Source: Candidatus Endomicrobiellum trichonymphae (lineage in GTDB: Bacteria > Elusimicrobiota > Endomicrobiia > Endomicrobiales > Endomicrobiaceae). Taken from it: a stretch of 64,000 nucleotides of DNA. Position numbers and translations under genes: made by a program. Under the pieces are notes generated by a model. That model did no database searches. It was not told where the DNA came from and worked only from the letters and a program-made list of their open reading frames with translations. The number at the start of each line of letters is the position of its first letter. The stretch's first letter is position 1. Below, piece after piece: positions 34,351 through 44,448 of the stretch. Location of the stretch: positions 124,001-188,000 of the forward strand of contig NZ_AP017459.1 of NCBI RefSeq assembly GCF_002355835.1. The letters run 5' to 3'.

Positions 34351-35709
34351 ATGGGAAACAATATGCTGAATAATTTTGCTGATATATTTAAAGTACCGGA
34401 ACTTCGGAAAAAAGTTTTATTTACATTGTTTATAATTATTGCCTATAGAATAGGAGCTATGGTTCCTATTCCTGGTATTAATGTGGAAGCATTAAAATCT
34501 TTTTTTGCTACACAAAATAACGGTCTTTTGGGTTTTTTGGATATGTTTTCAGGTGGCGCTCTCAACAGGATGTCAATTTTTTCTATGGGTATTATACCTT
34601 ATATTAACTCGTCTATTATAATGAGTTTGTTGCAGGGCGCTCATATGATTCCTTATTTAGATAGGCTTGGAAGAGATGGAGAACAGGGTAGAAAAAAGCT
34701 TACGCAGATTACGCGGTATGGAATGGTACTGTTGGGTATGTTTCAGTCTTTTGGTTGGATGATGATGATAATCAGAATACATTCTCCGTCTAGAATGCCT
34801 GTGGTTGTTGATCCGTCATGGCCATGGATTATTTTAGCGGGTTCGACTCTTGTCGCCGGTTCTGTCTTAATTATGTGGCTTGGCGAACAGGTCACGGAAA
34901 GAGGTATAGGCAATGGCATTTCTCTTATAATTTTTTCGGGTATTGTAGAAAGACTTCCTCATACAGTACTTAGTATTGTAAAGCTTATACAAATGGAAGA
35001 ACTTTCGGTAGTCTTTGCATTAATGCTTGCTGTTGTTGTGATAATAGTTTTAGTTTTAGTCGTCTGGATTGAAACGGCGCAGAGAAAGATCCCTATTCAT
35101 TACGCAAAAAGAGTGATTGGCAGAAAAATGTACGGCGGTCAGGCATCTTTTCTGCCGATAAAAGTTGATCAGTCGGGCGTTATTGCCGTGATATTTGCAG
35201 TTTCTGTTTTATCTGCTCCTTTAATTCTGGTTCAGTTTACTACGGAATGGACGGTATGGAATTTTCCTATAGTCAGAAAAATTACTGAGTGGCTTAGCGG
35301 CACCAATTCTGTAATATACAGTTTGGTTTATGCCTCTATTATTATTTTCTTCTGCTATTTCTATAACTCTATATCTTTTAATCCTAAAGATTTGGCGGAC
35401 AGTATGAAAAAATCAGGCAGTTTCATACCAGGCATAAGACCTGGTGAATCGACTTCCATATATATACAAAAAGTTTTGGAAAGGGTTACTCTTGTCGGGG
35501 CACTGTTCATTGCCTGTATCGCCGTTTTGCCGGATTATTTAAGGTCGGCGATTGGCAGTCCGTTTTTTTTCGGTGGAACATCGCTGCTTATTGTTGTAGG
35601 TGTTTCGCTTGATACTGTCGGGCAGATAGAATCACATCTTATTATGTGCCATTATGAAGGATTTATTAAAGACGGGCGTGTAAAAGGAAGATGGTTTAAA
35701 GTAAAATAG
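34351..35709 (+). CDS. secY: Preprotein translocase subunit SecY
   Basis: Membrane channel of 452 residues through which SecA-driven and co-translational export runs. Ten hydrophobic segments can be traced. MVPIPGIN in the first periplasmic region, the FSGGALNRMSIFSMGIIPYI plug-side segment, the WLGEQVTERGIGNGIS loop and the cytoplasmic loop GGQASFLPIKVDQSGVIAVIF and RPGEST are family marks. It acts with SecE and SecG, whose genes are not in the window. adk follows after 3 bases. Confidence 0.97.
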   Translation: MGNNMLNNFADIFKVPELRKKVLFTLFIIIAYRIGAMVPIPGINVEALKSFFATQNNGLLGFLDMFSGGALNRMSIFSMGIIPYINSSIIMSLLQGAHMIPYLDRLGRDGEQGRKKLTQITRYGMVLLGMFQSFGWMMMIIRIHSPSRMPVVVDPSWPWIILAGSTLVAGSVLIMWLGEQVTERGIGNGISLIIFSGIVERLPHTVLSIVKLIQMEELSVVFALMLAVVVIIVLVLVVWIETAQRKIPIHYAKRVIGRKMYGGQASFLPIKVDQSGVIAVIFAVSVLSAPLILVQFTTEWTVWNFPIVRKITEWLSGTNSVIYSLVYASIIIFFCYFYNSISFNPKDLADSMKKSGSFIPGIRPGESTSIYIQKVLERVTLVGALFIACIAVLPDYLRSAIGSPFFFGGTSLLIVVGVSLDTVGQIESHLIMCHYEGFIKDGRVKGRWFKVK

Positions 35710-35712
35710 ATT

Positions 35713-36351
35713 ATGAATTATATAATTTTAGGACCTCCCGGAGCAGGTAAAGGCACTCAGGCAAAAAAGATTGCCGTAAAGTTCGGTATACTTCATTTAT
35801 CTACTGGCGATATGTTTAGAGAAGCAAAAAAGTCGGACGAATCTATAAGCAAACTTCTTTCGTCGGGACAGCTTGTTCCTGATGAAATAGTTGTCAATAT
35901 GGTAAGAAAACGGCTTGAAAAAAATAATATAAAAAAAGGATTTCTTTTAGACGGATTTCCTAGAACCGTAAAACAGACTGGAGAATTAGACAGAATGCTT
36001 ATGTCCGAAAATATAAAAATAGATAGGGTTTTTTTGATAAGCGTGCCTTTTGAAGAAGCGGCTAAAAGAATAGCGGGAAGAATAGTTTGTGCGTGTGGGG
36101 CAAGTTATCATACAATGTTGCTTCCTCCGAAAGAATTCGGAAAATGCGACTGTTGCGGCGGAGTACTATTTCATAGAAGCGATGATAAAGAAGAAGATAT
36201 CATCAGGGATAGATTTAGTGTTTATGAAAAGCAGACTAAGCCTTTAATTGAATATTATAAAGAGAGTGGACTACTTATTTATATAGATGGTTTGAAGAGC
36301 GAAAGCGACGTATTTGAACAGATAAGCGGTTGCATTATAAATGGGGAATAA
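35713..36351 (+). CDS. adk: Adenylate kinase with cysteine-type lid
   Basis: Converts ATP and AMP to two ADP; 212 residues. P-loop [10 protein letters not shown] (residues 7-16), AMP site [17 protein letters not shown] and the lid are visible. The lid carries Cys residues ([10 protein letters not shown] and KCDCCGG) as in zinc-binding kinases, but the first pair is C-x-C where the family usually has C-x2-C. Its 3' end overlaps map by 11 bases. Confidence 0.95.
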   Translation: MNYIILGPPGAGKGTQAKKIAVKFGILHLSTGDMFREAKKSDESISKLLSSGQLVPDEIVVNMVRKRLEKNNIKKGFLLDGFPRTVKQTGELDRMLMSENIKIDRVFLISVPFEEAAKRIAGRIVCACGASYHTMLLPPKEFGKCDCCGGVLFHRSDDKEEDIIRDRFSVYEKQTKPLIEYYKESGLLIYIDGLKSESDVFEQISGCIINGE

Positions 36352-37132
36352 ATTGTTTTTTGAGAAACGAAACATAGAATTAAAAACGATGAAAGAAATT
36401 GAGAGAATGAGAACTGCCAGCAGTGTTGTAGGAGAAATTCTGCAAAAGCTTTCCGAGATAATAAAGCCTGGAATAACGACAAAAGATATAGATATTTTCT
36501 CGGAAAAGTATATAAGGTCGCTGAATATGGTACCGGCATTTTTAGGCGTGAAAGGAATAAGTTGTCCTTTTCCAGCTTCGGCTTGTGTATCGGTAAATGA
36601 CGAGGTAGTTCATGGAATTCCGAATACTTCGCGTGTACTCAAATCAGGCGATATAGTTTCCGTAGATATGGGCGTGATTCACGAAGGTTATTATGGCGAT
36701 GCGGCAATGACTTACGCGGTAGGAGATATCTCCACTTCCGCCGCAAAACTTCTTGAAATTACTGAATTATCTTTGCAGAAAGGAATTGAACAGGCGTTAT
36801 CGGGGAAAAGACTTGGTGACATTTCTTATGCGATTCAGAAAACGGCGGAAGATGCCGGCTTTTCCGTCGTAAGGGATTTTGTCGGACACGGGATAGGAAG
36901 ATCTTTACATGAAGAACCCCAGATTCCAAATTTTGGCAGAGCTTGTGTGGGTATTAAGTTGCTTCCAGGTATGGTGCTTGCGATAGAACCTATGGTAAAC
37001 GCCGGAAGTTATGAGGTCTGTATGTTAGATGATAGTTGGACGGTTGTTACAAAAGATGGCGGATTAAGCGCCCACTTTGAACATACCGTCGCAATAACTG
37101 AAAATGGCTGTGAAATTTTAACAAAGGTGTAG
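36341..37132 (+). CDS. map: Methionine aminopeptidase, type I
   Basis: Removes the N-terminal Met from new proteins; 263 residues. The five metal ligands can be placed: two Asp in [20 protein letters not shown], His in [13 protein letters not shown], and Glu in [10 protein letters not shown] and [11 protein letters not shown]. No extra N-terminal zinc domain is present. It is translationally coupled to adk, and infA follows after 1 base. Confidence 0.96.
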   Translation: MGNKLFFEKRNIELKTMKEIERMRTASSVVGEILQKLSEIIKPGITTKDIDIFSEKYIRSLNMVPAFLGVKGISCPFPASACVSVNDEVVHGIPNTSRVLKSGDIVSVDMGVIHEGYYGDAAMTYAVGDISTSAAKLLEITELSLQKGIEQALSGKRLGDISYAIQKTAEDAGFSVVRDFVGHGIGRSLHEEPQIPNFGRACVGIKLLPGMVLAIEPMVNAGSYEVCMLDDSWTVVTKDGGLSAHFEHTVAITENGCEILTKV

Positions 37133-37133
37133 A

Positions 37134-37352
37134 ATGGGCAAAGAAGAAAAGATTATTGTTGATGGAAAAATTTTAGAATCTCTATCGAATGCGTTGTTTA
37201 AGGTAGAAATTGAGGGGAAGCATATAGTTTTGGCGCATATATGCGGTAAAATGAGAATGCACTATATAAAAATCCTTCCCGGCGATAAAGTAAAAGTTGA
37301 ACTTTCTCCCTATGATTTAAAAAGAGGCAGGATAACATATAGAGAAAAATAG
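37134..37352 (+). CDS. infA: Translation initiation factor IF-1
   Basis: S1/OB-fold protein of 72 residues that blocks the A site during initiation. [20 protein letters not shown] and the C-terminal [13 protein letters not shown] are characteristic. It lies between map and rpmJ, the standard order, with its start next to the map stop. Confidence 0.96.
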   Translation: MGKEEKIIVDGKILESLSNALFKVEIEGKHIVLAHICGKMRMHYIKILPGDKVKVELSPYDLKRGRITYREK

Positions 37353-37630
37353 AAACCGCTTTGGATTTTATTATAGTTGAAATATAGACAACTATTTATA
37401 TATTCCTATTTCCTAGTAGTTTTCTACTGTTGTGAGAAAGGGGATTTGTGTCAGGCAGTAGTCGTCGTCAAAACTGAATGCTATTGCAGACAGCTTTAGG
37501 TGCTGTATGATTCTTATTGTCAAAACTTGTTTGTAGATATCGCGTCAAAAGCAAAGAGTCTCTTTTTTTCCCTCTCTAGCAGGAGTTATAGAGAGGGGAT
37601 ACCAGATATAGAAATAAAGCGGAGTATAAA
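37353..37630. other. infA-rpmJ spacer with hairpin
   Basis: 278 bases without a gene. CCCTCTCTA (37570-37578) and TAGAGAGGG (37589-37597) form a perfect 9-bp stem with a 10-base loop, about 34 bases before rpmJ. No T tract follows, so it is not a plain terminator; it may be a leader element. Confidence 0.5.
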
Positions 37631-37744
37631 ATGAAAGTCAAAGCGTCAGTAAAACCGATTTGTCAAAAATGCAGAGTGGTAAAACGCAAAGGCGTTGTAA
37701 GAGTAATATGTCAGGATCCCAGACACAAACAGAGACAAGGATAA
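37631..37744 (+). CDS. rpmJ: 50S ribosomal protein L36, zinc type
   Basis: Only 37 residues, so easily missed. [20 protein letters not shown], then [12 protein letters not shown]: the C-x2-C, Cys and His zinc ligands are all present. It is the last protein of the spc set and binds 23S domain VI. A 9-C run (37802-37810) lies between it and rpsM. Confidence 0.95.
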   Translation: MKVKASVKPICQKCRVVKRKGVVRVICQDPRHKQRQG

Positions 37745-37882
37745 ATAGAGACAGATTTAAGAGGGCAGAATTGACAAACGTCGACGAAAGCTGTAGCATG
37801 TCCCCCCCCCAATCCCAATAGGGGAAGGGAAATCAGCAACATCAGAATTATTTCCGATAAACCGATTTGGAGGAATAGATAA

Positions 37883-38275
37883 ATGGCTCGCGTAGCTGGA
37901 ATAGATTTACCGAATAATAAAAGACTTGATATAGCATTAAGATATATTTACGGTATCGGACCTGCCATATCAGACGAAATCATTAAGGAACTTTCTTTAA
38001 ATCCTGCAAAGAGAGTTAAGGATTTAACAGAAGAGGAAGTCGGCAGGATAAATAATCTTATAACGAAAAACCTTAAAGTTGAGGGGGATCTCAGAAGGGA
38101 AGTCCAATCAAATATTAAGAGACTTATAGAAATAAGAAGTTACAGAGGTTTGCGACATAGAAGAAATCTTCCTGTAAGAGGGCAGAGAACTAAAACCAAT
38201 GCACGCACAAGGCGCGGTAAGAGAAAAACTGTCGGTGCGGGTAAGTCGACGTCTTCCATAAAGAGGGTTAAGTAG
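37883..38275 (+). CDS. rpsM: 30S ribosomal protein S13
   Basis: S13 (130 residues) forms inter-subunit bridges from the 30S head and contacts P-site tRNA with its basic tail. [20 protein letters not shown] and [20 protein letters not shown] are diagnostic. RBS GGAGG precedes it. First gene of the alpha set (rpsM, rpsK, rpsD, rpoA, rplQ). Confidence 0.97.
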   Translation: MARVAGIDLPNNKRLDIALRYIYGIGPAISDEIIKELSLNPAKRVKDLTEEEVGRINNLITKNLKVEGDLRREVQSNIKRLIEIRSYRGLRHRRNLPVRGQRTKTNARTRRGKRKTVGAGKSTSSIKRVK

Positions 38276-38586
38276 TATGGCAGAAACAAGTAGTTTCCTG
38301 TCTATCGTTCATTGTGCGGACAAAATAAAGCGTCTGGTTATTTATCTGTATTTCAGACGAACGGACATAGCGAAGTAAAGAATGCAGAAAAAAGAAGTTG
38401 TCGGGAGAGAGAATAAGAAAATCTCTGTACTGTGGAAATGGCAGTTTGCTCCAAATAATCCGGCCGTCTGTAGAGCTTTGTAGAAGTTATAATCAGTTAT
38501 TTGTTTCCTTACACATTTGAAAGCTTGAAAATCTTGAACAATTTAATATAGGATAGGAATAATAAATAAAATATGGAGGAAGAAGT
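38276..38586. other. rpsM-rpsK spacer of 311 bases
   Basis: No gene. It contains CGTCTG/CAGACG as a stem (38331-38359), directly continued by GACGAACGGA, a short motif also found after a hairpin in the trpD-trpC spacer. Confidence 0.5.
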
Positions 38587-38979
38587 ATGGCAGGCGAAAA
38601 GAATGCCGTCGGATCTAAAAAGAAGAAGTATACCGGTGGAGTGGCAAAAGCTTATATATTATCGACGTTTAATAATACGATTGTTAATATAACAGACGAA
38701 AAAGGAAATACTCTGGCATGGGCGTCGGCAGGCGTCTCTGGATTTAAAGGCACAAAAAAGGGGACTCCTTTTGCGGCGCAAATGACGGCGGCTTCAGTCG
38801 GCAGAAAAGTTATGGGCATAGGCGTAAAACAGATTGCGATTTTTATAAAAGGACCCGGACCCGGAAGGGAGACGGCGATAAGGGGTTTGCAGAGTTCAGG
38901 TCTTGGTATAACGACTATAAAAGATATTACTCCCGTTCCTCATGACGGCTGCCGTCCGCCGAAACTTAGAAGGGTATAA
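38587..38979 (+). CDS. rpsK: 30S ribosomal protein S11
   Basis: S11 (130 residues) lies on the platform by the E site. [20 protein letters not shown] and the C-terminal [15 protein letters not shown] are typical. RBS GGAGGAAG lies upstream. Confidence 0.97.
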   Translation: MAGEKNAVGSKKKKYTGGVAKAYILSTFNNTIVNITDEKGNTLAWASAGVSGFKGTKKGTPFAAQMTAASVGRKVMGIGVKQIAIFIKGPGPGRETAIRGLQSSGLGITTIKDITPVPHDGCRPPKLRRV

Positions 38980-39062
38980 TTTAAAAACGATGTTCGGCAA
39001 GCAGCGGATTGCTGTCGGGTATTTATTTAGAGTAATGTAAAGAATCTGGAGGATTTTGATAG

Positions 39063-39689
39063 ATGTCACGTTATTTAGGGTCAGTATGTAAGTTGTGTCG
39101 CCGTGAAAAAGAAAAACTTTTTCTGAAAGGAGAGAGATGTTCTTCAAATTGCGCCCTTAACAGAAAAAGAGGTAAAAACAGTCCCGGACAGCACGGAGCT
39201 TCGAAAGTTAAGATGTCTGATTACGCAAAACATTTACGTGAAAAACAGAAAGCTAGAAGAATGTACGGTTTAACCGAAGAGCAGTTCAGCAACTATTATA
39301 AAACAGCAGAAAAAATGAAAGGTTCTGCCGGCGATAATCTGCTTAAACTTCTTGAATTGAGACTTGATAACGTAGTTTACCGTCTCGGACTTGCTTCGTC
39401 AAAAAAAATGGCAAGACAGATTGTAAATCACGGCAATATTTTGGTTAACGAAAAAAAAATAGATGTTCCGCGCTACCGATTAAAAATCGGCGATGTTATA
39501 ACGTTTCCTGAGAAGTATAAATCAAATGTGATTATAAAAAAACTTATTGAAAAAATGGTGTCAAGTATTCCTGCATGGCTCAGTTTTGATAAAAGCCGTA
39601 TTGCCGGAACAGTAGTAAGCGAGCCGCTTGCTGGCGAGACTTCTCATCCCATAAACAGCCAGCTTATTGTAGAATATTATTCGAAATAA
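39063..39689 (+). CDS. rpsD: 30S ribosomal protein S4, zinc (C+) type
   Basis: S4 (208 residues) nucleates 30S assembly and in E. coli represses the alpha operon. The N-terminal zinc site has Cys9, Cys12, Cys26 and Cys30. The S4 RNA-binding domain has LELRLDNVVYRLGLASSKKMAR and VNHGNILVN. It follows rpsK after 83 bases. Confidence 0.97.
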   Translation: MSRYLGSVCKLCRREKEKLFLKGERCSSNCALNRKRGKNSPGQHGASKVKMSDYAKHLREKQKARRMYGLTEEQFSNYYKTAEKMKGSAGDNLLKLLELRLDNVVYRLGLASSKKMARQIVNHGNILVNEKKIDVPRYRLKIGDVITFPEKYKSNVIIKKLIEKMVSSIPAWLSFDKSRIAGTVVSEPLAGETSHPINSQLIVEYYSK

Positions 39690-39729
39690 ACTAACCGCCG
39701 AAAGGTTTATTGAGTGAGGTTATTGAAGA

Positions 39730-40701
39730 ATGAAAGCATTGGATTTAGAAAAATTACGTAAACTTATTTTAGACGAAAAAACTGCTACGAAATTTTACGG
39801 CCATTTTAGTGCGGGTCCTTTTGAACGCGGTTATGGACACACAATAGGCAATTCGTTGAGAAGAATTCTTCTTTCAAGTCTTGAAGGAGCTGCTATTACT
39901 TCCGTAAAAATTGCGGGAGCTTTTCATGAATTTGCGGTTTTGAAAGGCGTTAAAGAAGATGTAGCGCAGATTGTTTTAAATTTAAAAAGAATCAAAGTAA
40001 AACTCCACTCTGAAGGTCCGGAAAAGCTTTATTTAAAAGTTAAAAAAGCCGGAACAGTTACCGCAAAAGATATTGAAGCAAACGCAAGCGTCGAGATAAT
40101 GAATCCTGAGCAGGAAATTGCGAATATAGACAACGGAACAACTCTTGAAATGGAATTAGAAGTTTCTCTGGGCAAAGGATACGTTCTTGCCGAAGAAATG
40201 AAATCAAACGGATATTCATCAGGAACGATAATCCTTGATTCATTGTTCTCTCCGATAATAAAAGTTAATTACGAGGTTGAAAATACACGCGTGGAACAGA
40301 CTCTCAATTATGACAAGCTTATTATAGAAATATGGACAGATGGATCGGTATCTCCTAAAGACGCTTTAATGCGGTCTGCAGAAATACTGAGAAAAATTCT
40401 TGTAATTTTTACAGACAACGCATTTAGGACTGAAGAAGTTTCCGCTGATAAAGAAGAACAAGATGGAATTTTAGGCAAGCCGGTGAGCATTATGGATATT
40501 TCAGTCAAAACCCTGAAAAGCTTAAAAAGCGCTGGCATTGAGACCGTAGAGGATCTTGTTAAGATAAAAGAAGAAGATTTATTGAATTTTAATAATCTAA
40601 GCAAACGGTCGTGTGAAAAAATTAAAAATAGAGTTAAAGAGCTAGGTTTATCTCTTGGAATGAAAATTGAGGATGGAGAAGTGAATGATAAAAACTTATA
40701 A
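39730..40701 (+). CDS. rpoA: DNA-directed RNA polymerase subunit alpha
   Basis: Alpha subunit of 323 residues, forming the dimer on which RNA polymerase assembles. The N-terminal domain (about 1-230) has FERGYGHTIGNSLRRILLSS and LKGVKEDVAQIVLNLK. The C-terminal domain (about 250-315), which contacts activators and UP elements, has LKSAGIETVEDLVKIKEEDL. The last 17 bases overlap rplQ. Confidence 0.98.
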   Translation: MKALDLEKLRKLILDEKTATKFYGHFSAGPFERGYGHTIGNSLRRILLSSLEGAAITSVKIAGAFHEFAVLKGVKEDVAQIVLNLKRIKVKLHSEGPEKLYLKVKKAGTVTAKDIEANASVEIMNPEQEIANIDNGTTLEMELEVSLGKGYVLAEEMKSNGYSSGTIILDSLFSPIIKVNYEVENTRVEQTLNYDKLIIEIWTDGSVSPKDALMRSAEILRKILVIFTDNAFRTEEVSADKEEQDGILGKPVSIMDISVKTLKSLKSAGIETVEDLVKIKEEDLLNFNNLSKRSCEKIKNRVKELGLSLGMKIEDGEVNDKNL

Positions 40702-41038
40702 TGGAAGCAAACTCGGAATTACAAGTTCGCATAGGAAGGCGTTGCTTCGCAATTTGGCAGCAGCGTTGTTTCTGTATGAAAAAATAACGACTACGCTGTC
40801 TAAAGCAAAAGAACTTGTAAGTTATTCTGAAAAACTTGTAACAAAAGCGAAAAAAGCCGATTTAAGTGCTATGAGAGCAATAAACGGCGAAATAAATAGT
40901 AAGGCTGCTGTAAAGAAAATTTTTGATATTTTAGTGCCGCGCTACAAAGAGAGAAGCGGCGGCTATACGCAGATTTTAAAAGTTGGAACGAGACGCGGTG
41001 ACAGTGCGGATGTTGCTATAGTTAAACTTGTTACTTAA
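40685..41038 (+). CDS. rplQ: 50S ribosomal protein L17
   Basis: L17 (117 residues) lies next to the tunnel exit. SHRKALLRNLAAALFLYEKI is its hallmark N-terminal segment and GGYTQILKVGTRRGDSADVA the C-terminal one. It is the last gene of the ribosomal protein locus. The start lies inside rpoA. Confidence 0.96.
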   Translation: MIKTYNGSKLGITSSHRKALLRNLAAALFLYEKITTTLSKAKELVSYSEKLVTKAKKADLSAMRAINGEINSKAAVKKIFDILVPRYKERSGGYTQILKVGTRRGDSADVAIVKLVT

Positions 41039-41206
41039 AAACAGAATTGAGAATGTAAAAAGAAATTAAAGGCAGCTCTGTATAAAACGGTTTAGGATTT
41101 TTTGTATCTTTTTCGCTTTTGAATAATATGTGTTTCTTATTCGTTGACCGTCAGCTATTGTGGTTTGCTCCGCTTTTTATTTTCTTTTTTTCGCATTGAG
41201 GAAAAA

Positions 41207-42235
41207 ATGTTCAATTATATTTTCGGATTGTTTTCAAATGATATGGGTATAGATCTCGGAACGGCTTCCGTTCTTGTTTTCATTAAAGGGCAGAATATCG
41301 TCTTAAGAGAGCCGTCTGTCGTGGCTATGGAACGCGATACAAAGTGCGTTTTAGCTATCGGCGTGGAAGCAAAAAAAATGCTCGGCAAAACTCCCGCGAA
41401 TATTATTGCCGTAAGACCTTTGAGAAACGGAGTTATTGCGGATTTTGAAGCAACCGAGAAGATGATAAGATATTTTATAAGAAAAGTTCACAAAAAAAGA
41501 ACGTTGCTTCATCCCAGGATAGTTATAGGCGTTCCTTCCGGAATTACTGAAGTTGAAAGAAGAGCTGTCAGAGAATCCGCAGAACAAGCTGGTGCAAGGG
41601 AAGTTTATCTTATCGACGAGCCTATGGCTGCTGCAATCGGTGCTGGTATACAAATTCAGGAGCCTGAAGGGAGTATGATAGTTGATATCGGCGGAGGTAC
41701 GACCGAAGTTGCCATTATATCTTTGGGTGGTATGGTTATTGCAAAGTCGCTTGATATTGCGGGCGATAAAATGGACGAAGCCATAGTTCAGTATTTCAGA
41801 CGGAAATATAATCTTACTATAGGTGAAAATACGGCGGAGGGAGTTAAAATGAAAATAGGTTCCGTATTTCCGCTTGAAGAAGAACTATCTGTGGATGTAA
41901 AAGGCAGGGATCTTCTTACTGGTCTTCCTAAAACGGTCAATATTAGTTCGGAGGAAGTCAGGGTTGCATTGTCGGAGCCTATCAAAAAAATAACGGAAAT
42001 TGTAAAAAATGTCCTTGAAGAAACTCCGGCGGAACTTTCCGCAGATCTTATTGACCGTGGAATAATATTGAGCGGAGGCGGCTCTCTTGTAAAAGGACTT
42101 CCGGATCTCTTATCAAAAGAAACTGAACTTCCCGTAAATCGGGCAGATGATCCGCTAGGCTGTGTTGCAAAAGGAACAGGTTCATATTTAGATGAACTGG
42201 ATAACATAAAAAATTCCAGGAAAAGACGCATGTAG
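41207..42235 (+). CDS. mreB: Rod-shape determining protein MreB
   Basis: Bacterial actin of 342 residues that forms membrane-bound filaments and guides side-wall peptidoglycan synthesis. Actin-fold motifs: phosphate 1 [13 protein letters not shown], phosphate 2 [18 protein letters not shown], and the adenosine loop [13 protein letters not shown]. An in-frame upstream start at 41144 exists, but ATG 41207 with TGAGGA upstream gives the usual N-terminus. First of the mreBCD-mrdA-rodA group. Confidence 0.97.
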   Translation: MFNYIFGLFSNDMGIDLGTASVLVFIKGQNIVLREPSVVAMERDTKCVLAIGVEAKKMLGKTPANIIAVRPLRNGVIADFEATEKMIRYFIRKVHKKRTLLHPRIVIGVPSGITEVERRAVRESAEQAGAREVYLIDEPMAAAIGAGIQIQEPEGSMIVDIGGGTTEVAIISLGGMVIAKSLDIAGDKMDEAIVQYFRRKYNLTIGENTAEGVKMKIGSVFPLEEELSVDVKGRDLLTGLPKTVNISSEEVRVALSEPIKKITEIVKNVLEETPAELSADLIDRGIILSGGGSLVKGLPDLLSKETELPVNRADDPLGCVAKGTGSYLDELDNIKNSRKRRM

Positions 42236-42290
42236 TTGAATTATCTGGCTGTGCAAATCTTTTTTTTGTTCTGCAGCGGGTTTTGATAAA

Positions 42291-43124
42291 ATGTGCCAAC
42301 ATCAAGAATCAAAATATGAAAATATCATCTTTGTATTTCTTCTTTTAATTGGGTTTTTTTTAATAGCCGGCAGACTTACTTCTCCTGTAAAACTTATAAA
42401 AAATCTTGTTTACTACATTTCTTATCCCACTCTCAGAACGGCGGATTGTATCTTTCGTTCCATGGAAACTTTTGCCGACAATGTTAAAGCAATAGTTTAT
42501 ACGCATCGGGAAAATATTGTCTTTAAACAAAAAAATCAGGAACTTACTGATAAACTTCGCAGTTATGATGCAATATCTGAAGAATGTAATAACCTATCAA
42601 GACTTTTAAAATTAACAAAAATAAAAAATATCATATGCGTTTTTGCTGGAATTTCCTTTGGAGCGCTGGATGAACGGTACCAGTGGTATATCTTAGATAA
42701 AGGTGGAGCTGACGGTTTATACAATGAACTTCCAGTGGCAATGCTTAATAAAGAAAACGATATATTATGTGTTTCGGGGAAAATAATAGAAACTTATAAG
42801 ACTTCGTCAAAGGTTGTTTTGATAACAAATTCAATTTCTATACTTCCTGTGGAAATTAAAGATAAAGGCATTAATTGTCTTGCCGAAGGATCCAATTCAA
42901 GCTTATTAAAGATTACCTATATTCCATTCGATGCTGATGTTAAACCCGGCGATGAAATTGTTGTAAGCGGATTGAGCGCGGTTTTTCAAAAAGGTATGCC
43001 TGTGGGCGTTATTACGGCAGTATCGGAAGGAGTTTCTGCGGATTTTAAAACTGCAACGGCTAAAGTTTTTTATGAAAATAATATTCTTAATAAAGCAGTT
43101 GTTCTTGTACCGCAAAAAGAATGA
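42291..43124 (+). CDS. mreC: Rod-shape determining protein MreC
   Basis: Bitopic membrane protein of 277 residues that activates PBP2-RodA. One N-terminal membrane segment (about residues 12-28), a helix predicted to coil (about 60-105), then the beta-rich periplasmic domain with DKGGADGLYNELPVA and KPGDEIVVSGLSAVFQKGMPVG. The stop overlaps the mreD start (ATGA). Confidence 0.94.
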   Translation: MCQHQESKYENIIFVFLLLIGFFLIAGRLTSPVKLIKNLVYYISYPTLRTADCIFRSMETFADNVKAIVYTHRENIVFKQKNQELTDKLRSYDAISEECNNLSRLLKLTKIKNIICVFAGISFGALDERYQWYILDKGGADGLYNELPVAMLNKENDILCVSGKIIETYKTSSKVVLITNSISILPVEIKDKGINCLAEGSNSSLLKITYIPFDADVKPGDEIVVSGLSAVFQKGMPVGVITAVSEGVSADFKTATAKVFYENNILNKAVVLVPQKE

Positions 43125-43627
43125 AAAAGTTAATTTTTTATTTTTTCCTTTATTTTATTTTTTGTATGCTTCAGTTTTTTTTTGGCAGATACATAAATAT
43201 TTACGGAATTTTCCCAAACTTTATACTGATTTTTGTTGTATACCTTGGTTTTTCAAAAGGAATAATAAATACGCAGTTAATGGGTTTTCTGTTTGGCTTA
43301 ACATGGGATGTTTTCTCAACGGACATTTTCGGCATAAGAACGGTAATGTTTACAGTTATAGGATACCTTGCCGGCAGATTTTGCAAAGACTTTGATAGAG
43401 AAAAGATTTTTACGCAGATTGTGATAATGTTTTTTGCAGGTACTATTTATTGGTTAGGCTTCGGTTTAATTTATTTTATTTTTGGGGATAATGGAAATTG
43501 TGCGTTTTCTTTTAGTATTCTTTCGGTTTCTTCAAAAATTCTTGTCACAGCGACGTTTACTCCCTTAGTATTTTATATTTTAGAAAAGATGGATATTATC
43601 TGGCACCGCGATACAACTGAAAGATAG
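43121..43627 (+). CDS. mreD: Rod-shape determining protein MreD
   Basis: Small integral membrane protein of 168 residues with about five hydrophobic segments and little other signature: LYFIFCMLQFFFGRY, then GFLFGLTWDVFSTDIFG and TVIGYLAGRF. Assigned mainly by position after mreC, four-base overlap, length and hydropathy. Confidence 0.88.
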   Translation: MKKLIFYFFLYFIFCMLQFFFGRYINIYGIFPNFILIFVVYLGFSKGIINTQLMGFLFGLTWDVFSTDIFGIRTVMFTVIGYLAGRFCKDFDREKIFTQIVIMFFAGTIYWLGFGLIYFIFGDNGNCAFSFSILSVSSKILVTATFTPLVFYILEKMDIIWHRDTTER

Positions 43628-43706
43628 AAAAAAGGAACGACTAAAAATGAAATAATAATAATACTTTTAATTTAGGGTTGCTGCTGTTTACGTCTCATGA
43701 AAAGCC

Positions 43707-43755
43707 GAGAGAGTTTTATTAAACATCAACAAAGAAGCTGATAGCAGCTCTCTTG
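43707..43755 (+). repeat. Direct repeat, copy 1
   Basis: A 49-base unit that begins GAGAGAGTT and ends AGCTCTCTTG. About 80 percent of positions match copy 2 at 44116-44163 by eye. Its ends (GAGAG and CTCTC) are inverted, so each copy could fold on itself. Confidence 0.6.
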
Positions 43756-44115
43756 GGGTGGTATCCCCCCCCATTTGCGTACGAATATAAATCATGCCAT
43801 GCAGTTGCGGTGATAGTTTAGGCTTTATCGTTGTTTGGAAGGGTAGAAAATGGATTTATAAAAGAATATCTGGGTCTAAAAAAGATATGAGTGTTTTCAA
43901 GAAATTAGATGGTTATGTTAATTGAAACGATTACTCTAAAGAGGATGTATTTTAGCTGATGAGGAAATGACTCAGTTATTGTACCTTTATAAATGTTGCA
44001 AGCGAGGATAAAAGGATGAGTTTTAAACTGAAAAGAAGGCTGATCATTGTTAATGCAATGCAGGACATAGAAATTAAGGACGCAAAAATGAAAGAAATAA
44101 GCTGGTGGTATAGCT

Positions 44116-44163
44116 GAGAGAGTTATTAAAATAGCAACAAAGAGGTTGATAGTAGCTCTCTTG
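44116..44163 (+). repeat. Direct repeat, copy 2
   Basis: Second copy of the 49-base unit, in the same orientation 409 bases downstream of copy 1, with the shared AGCAACAAAGA-like core and AGCTCTCTTG end. It is part of the longer decayed frame 44100-44306. Confidence 0.6.
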
Positions 44164-44448
44164 TAACTGCTGGTAGATAAAGAGAAACTAGAACAAGTAT
44201 TAATAACAACTTTAAAAGAGCCTGCCTTATATGTTTCTTTAGGTATAGTCCAGAGGGCACTGGCAGTATTGGCATCGTCTGGTGTTGTCGTTAAAGCTGT
44301 TGCTTAGTATGCTTAGAGAAATCGTTGGGTGTTTCTTTGTTAGTTACCAAAGTGCTATTAAAAAAAGGGAGCAGTGTTCACAGAGTTTCGCTATGGAGTA
44401 AACTGTTGCTCATTTTAAAAACTATTAAAAGCGTAGGTGTACATATTT

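Larger units (their letters stand above)
43680..44310 (+). pseudogene. Decayed small-protein remnants of unknown family
   Basis: Most of the 973-base mreD-mrdA gap holds broken coding-like sequence. One frame near 44100-44306 reads VIKIATKRLIVALL, a stop, then LVDKEKLEQVLITTLKEPAL, GIVQRALAVLASSG and a stop. An earlier partial copy (about 43690-43760) resembles the start of that stretch. Stops and frame changes interrupt both. I do not recognise the family. A run of eight C (43765-43772) follows the first copy. Confidence 0.45.

Noticed and set aside
37570-37597. Hairpin before rpmJ as a Rho-independent terminator
   Set aside because: The T tract lies before the stem, not after it, so it fits a terminator on neither strand.
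43707-44163. CRISPR array from the repeated 49-base units
   Set aside because: Only two diverged copies 360 bases apart, no regular spacers, no cas genes.
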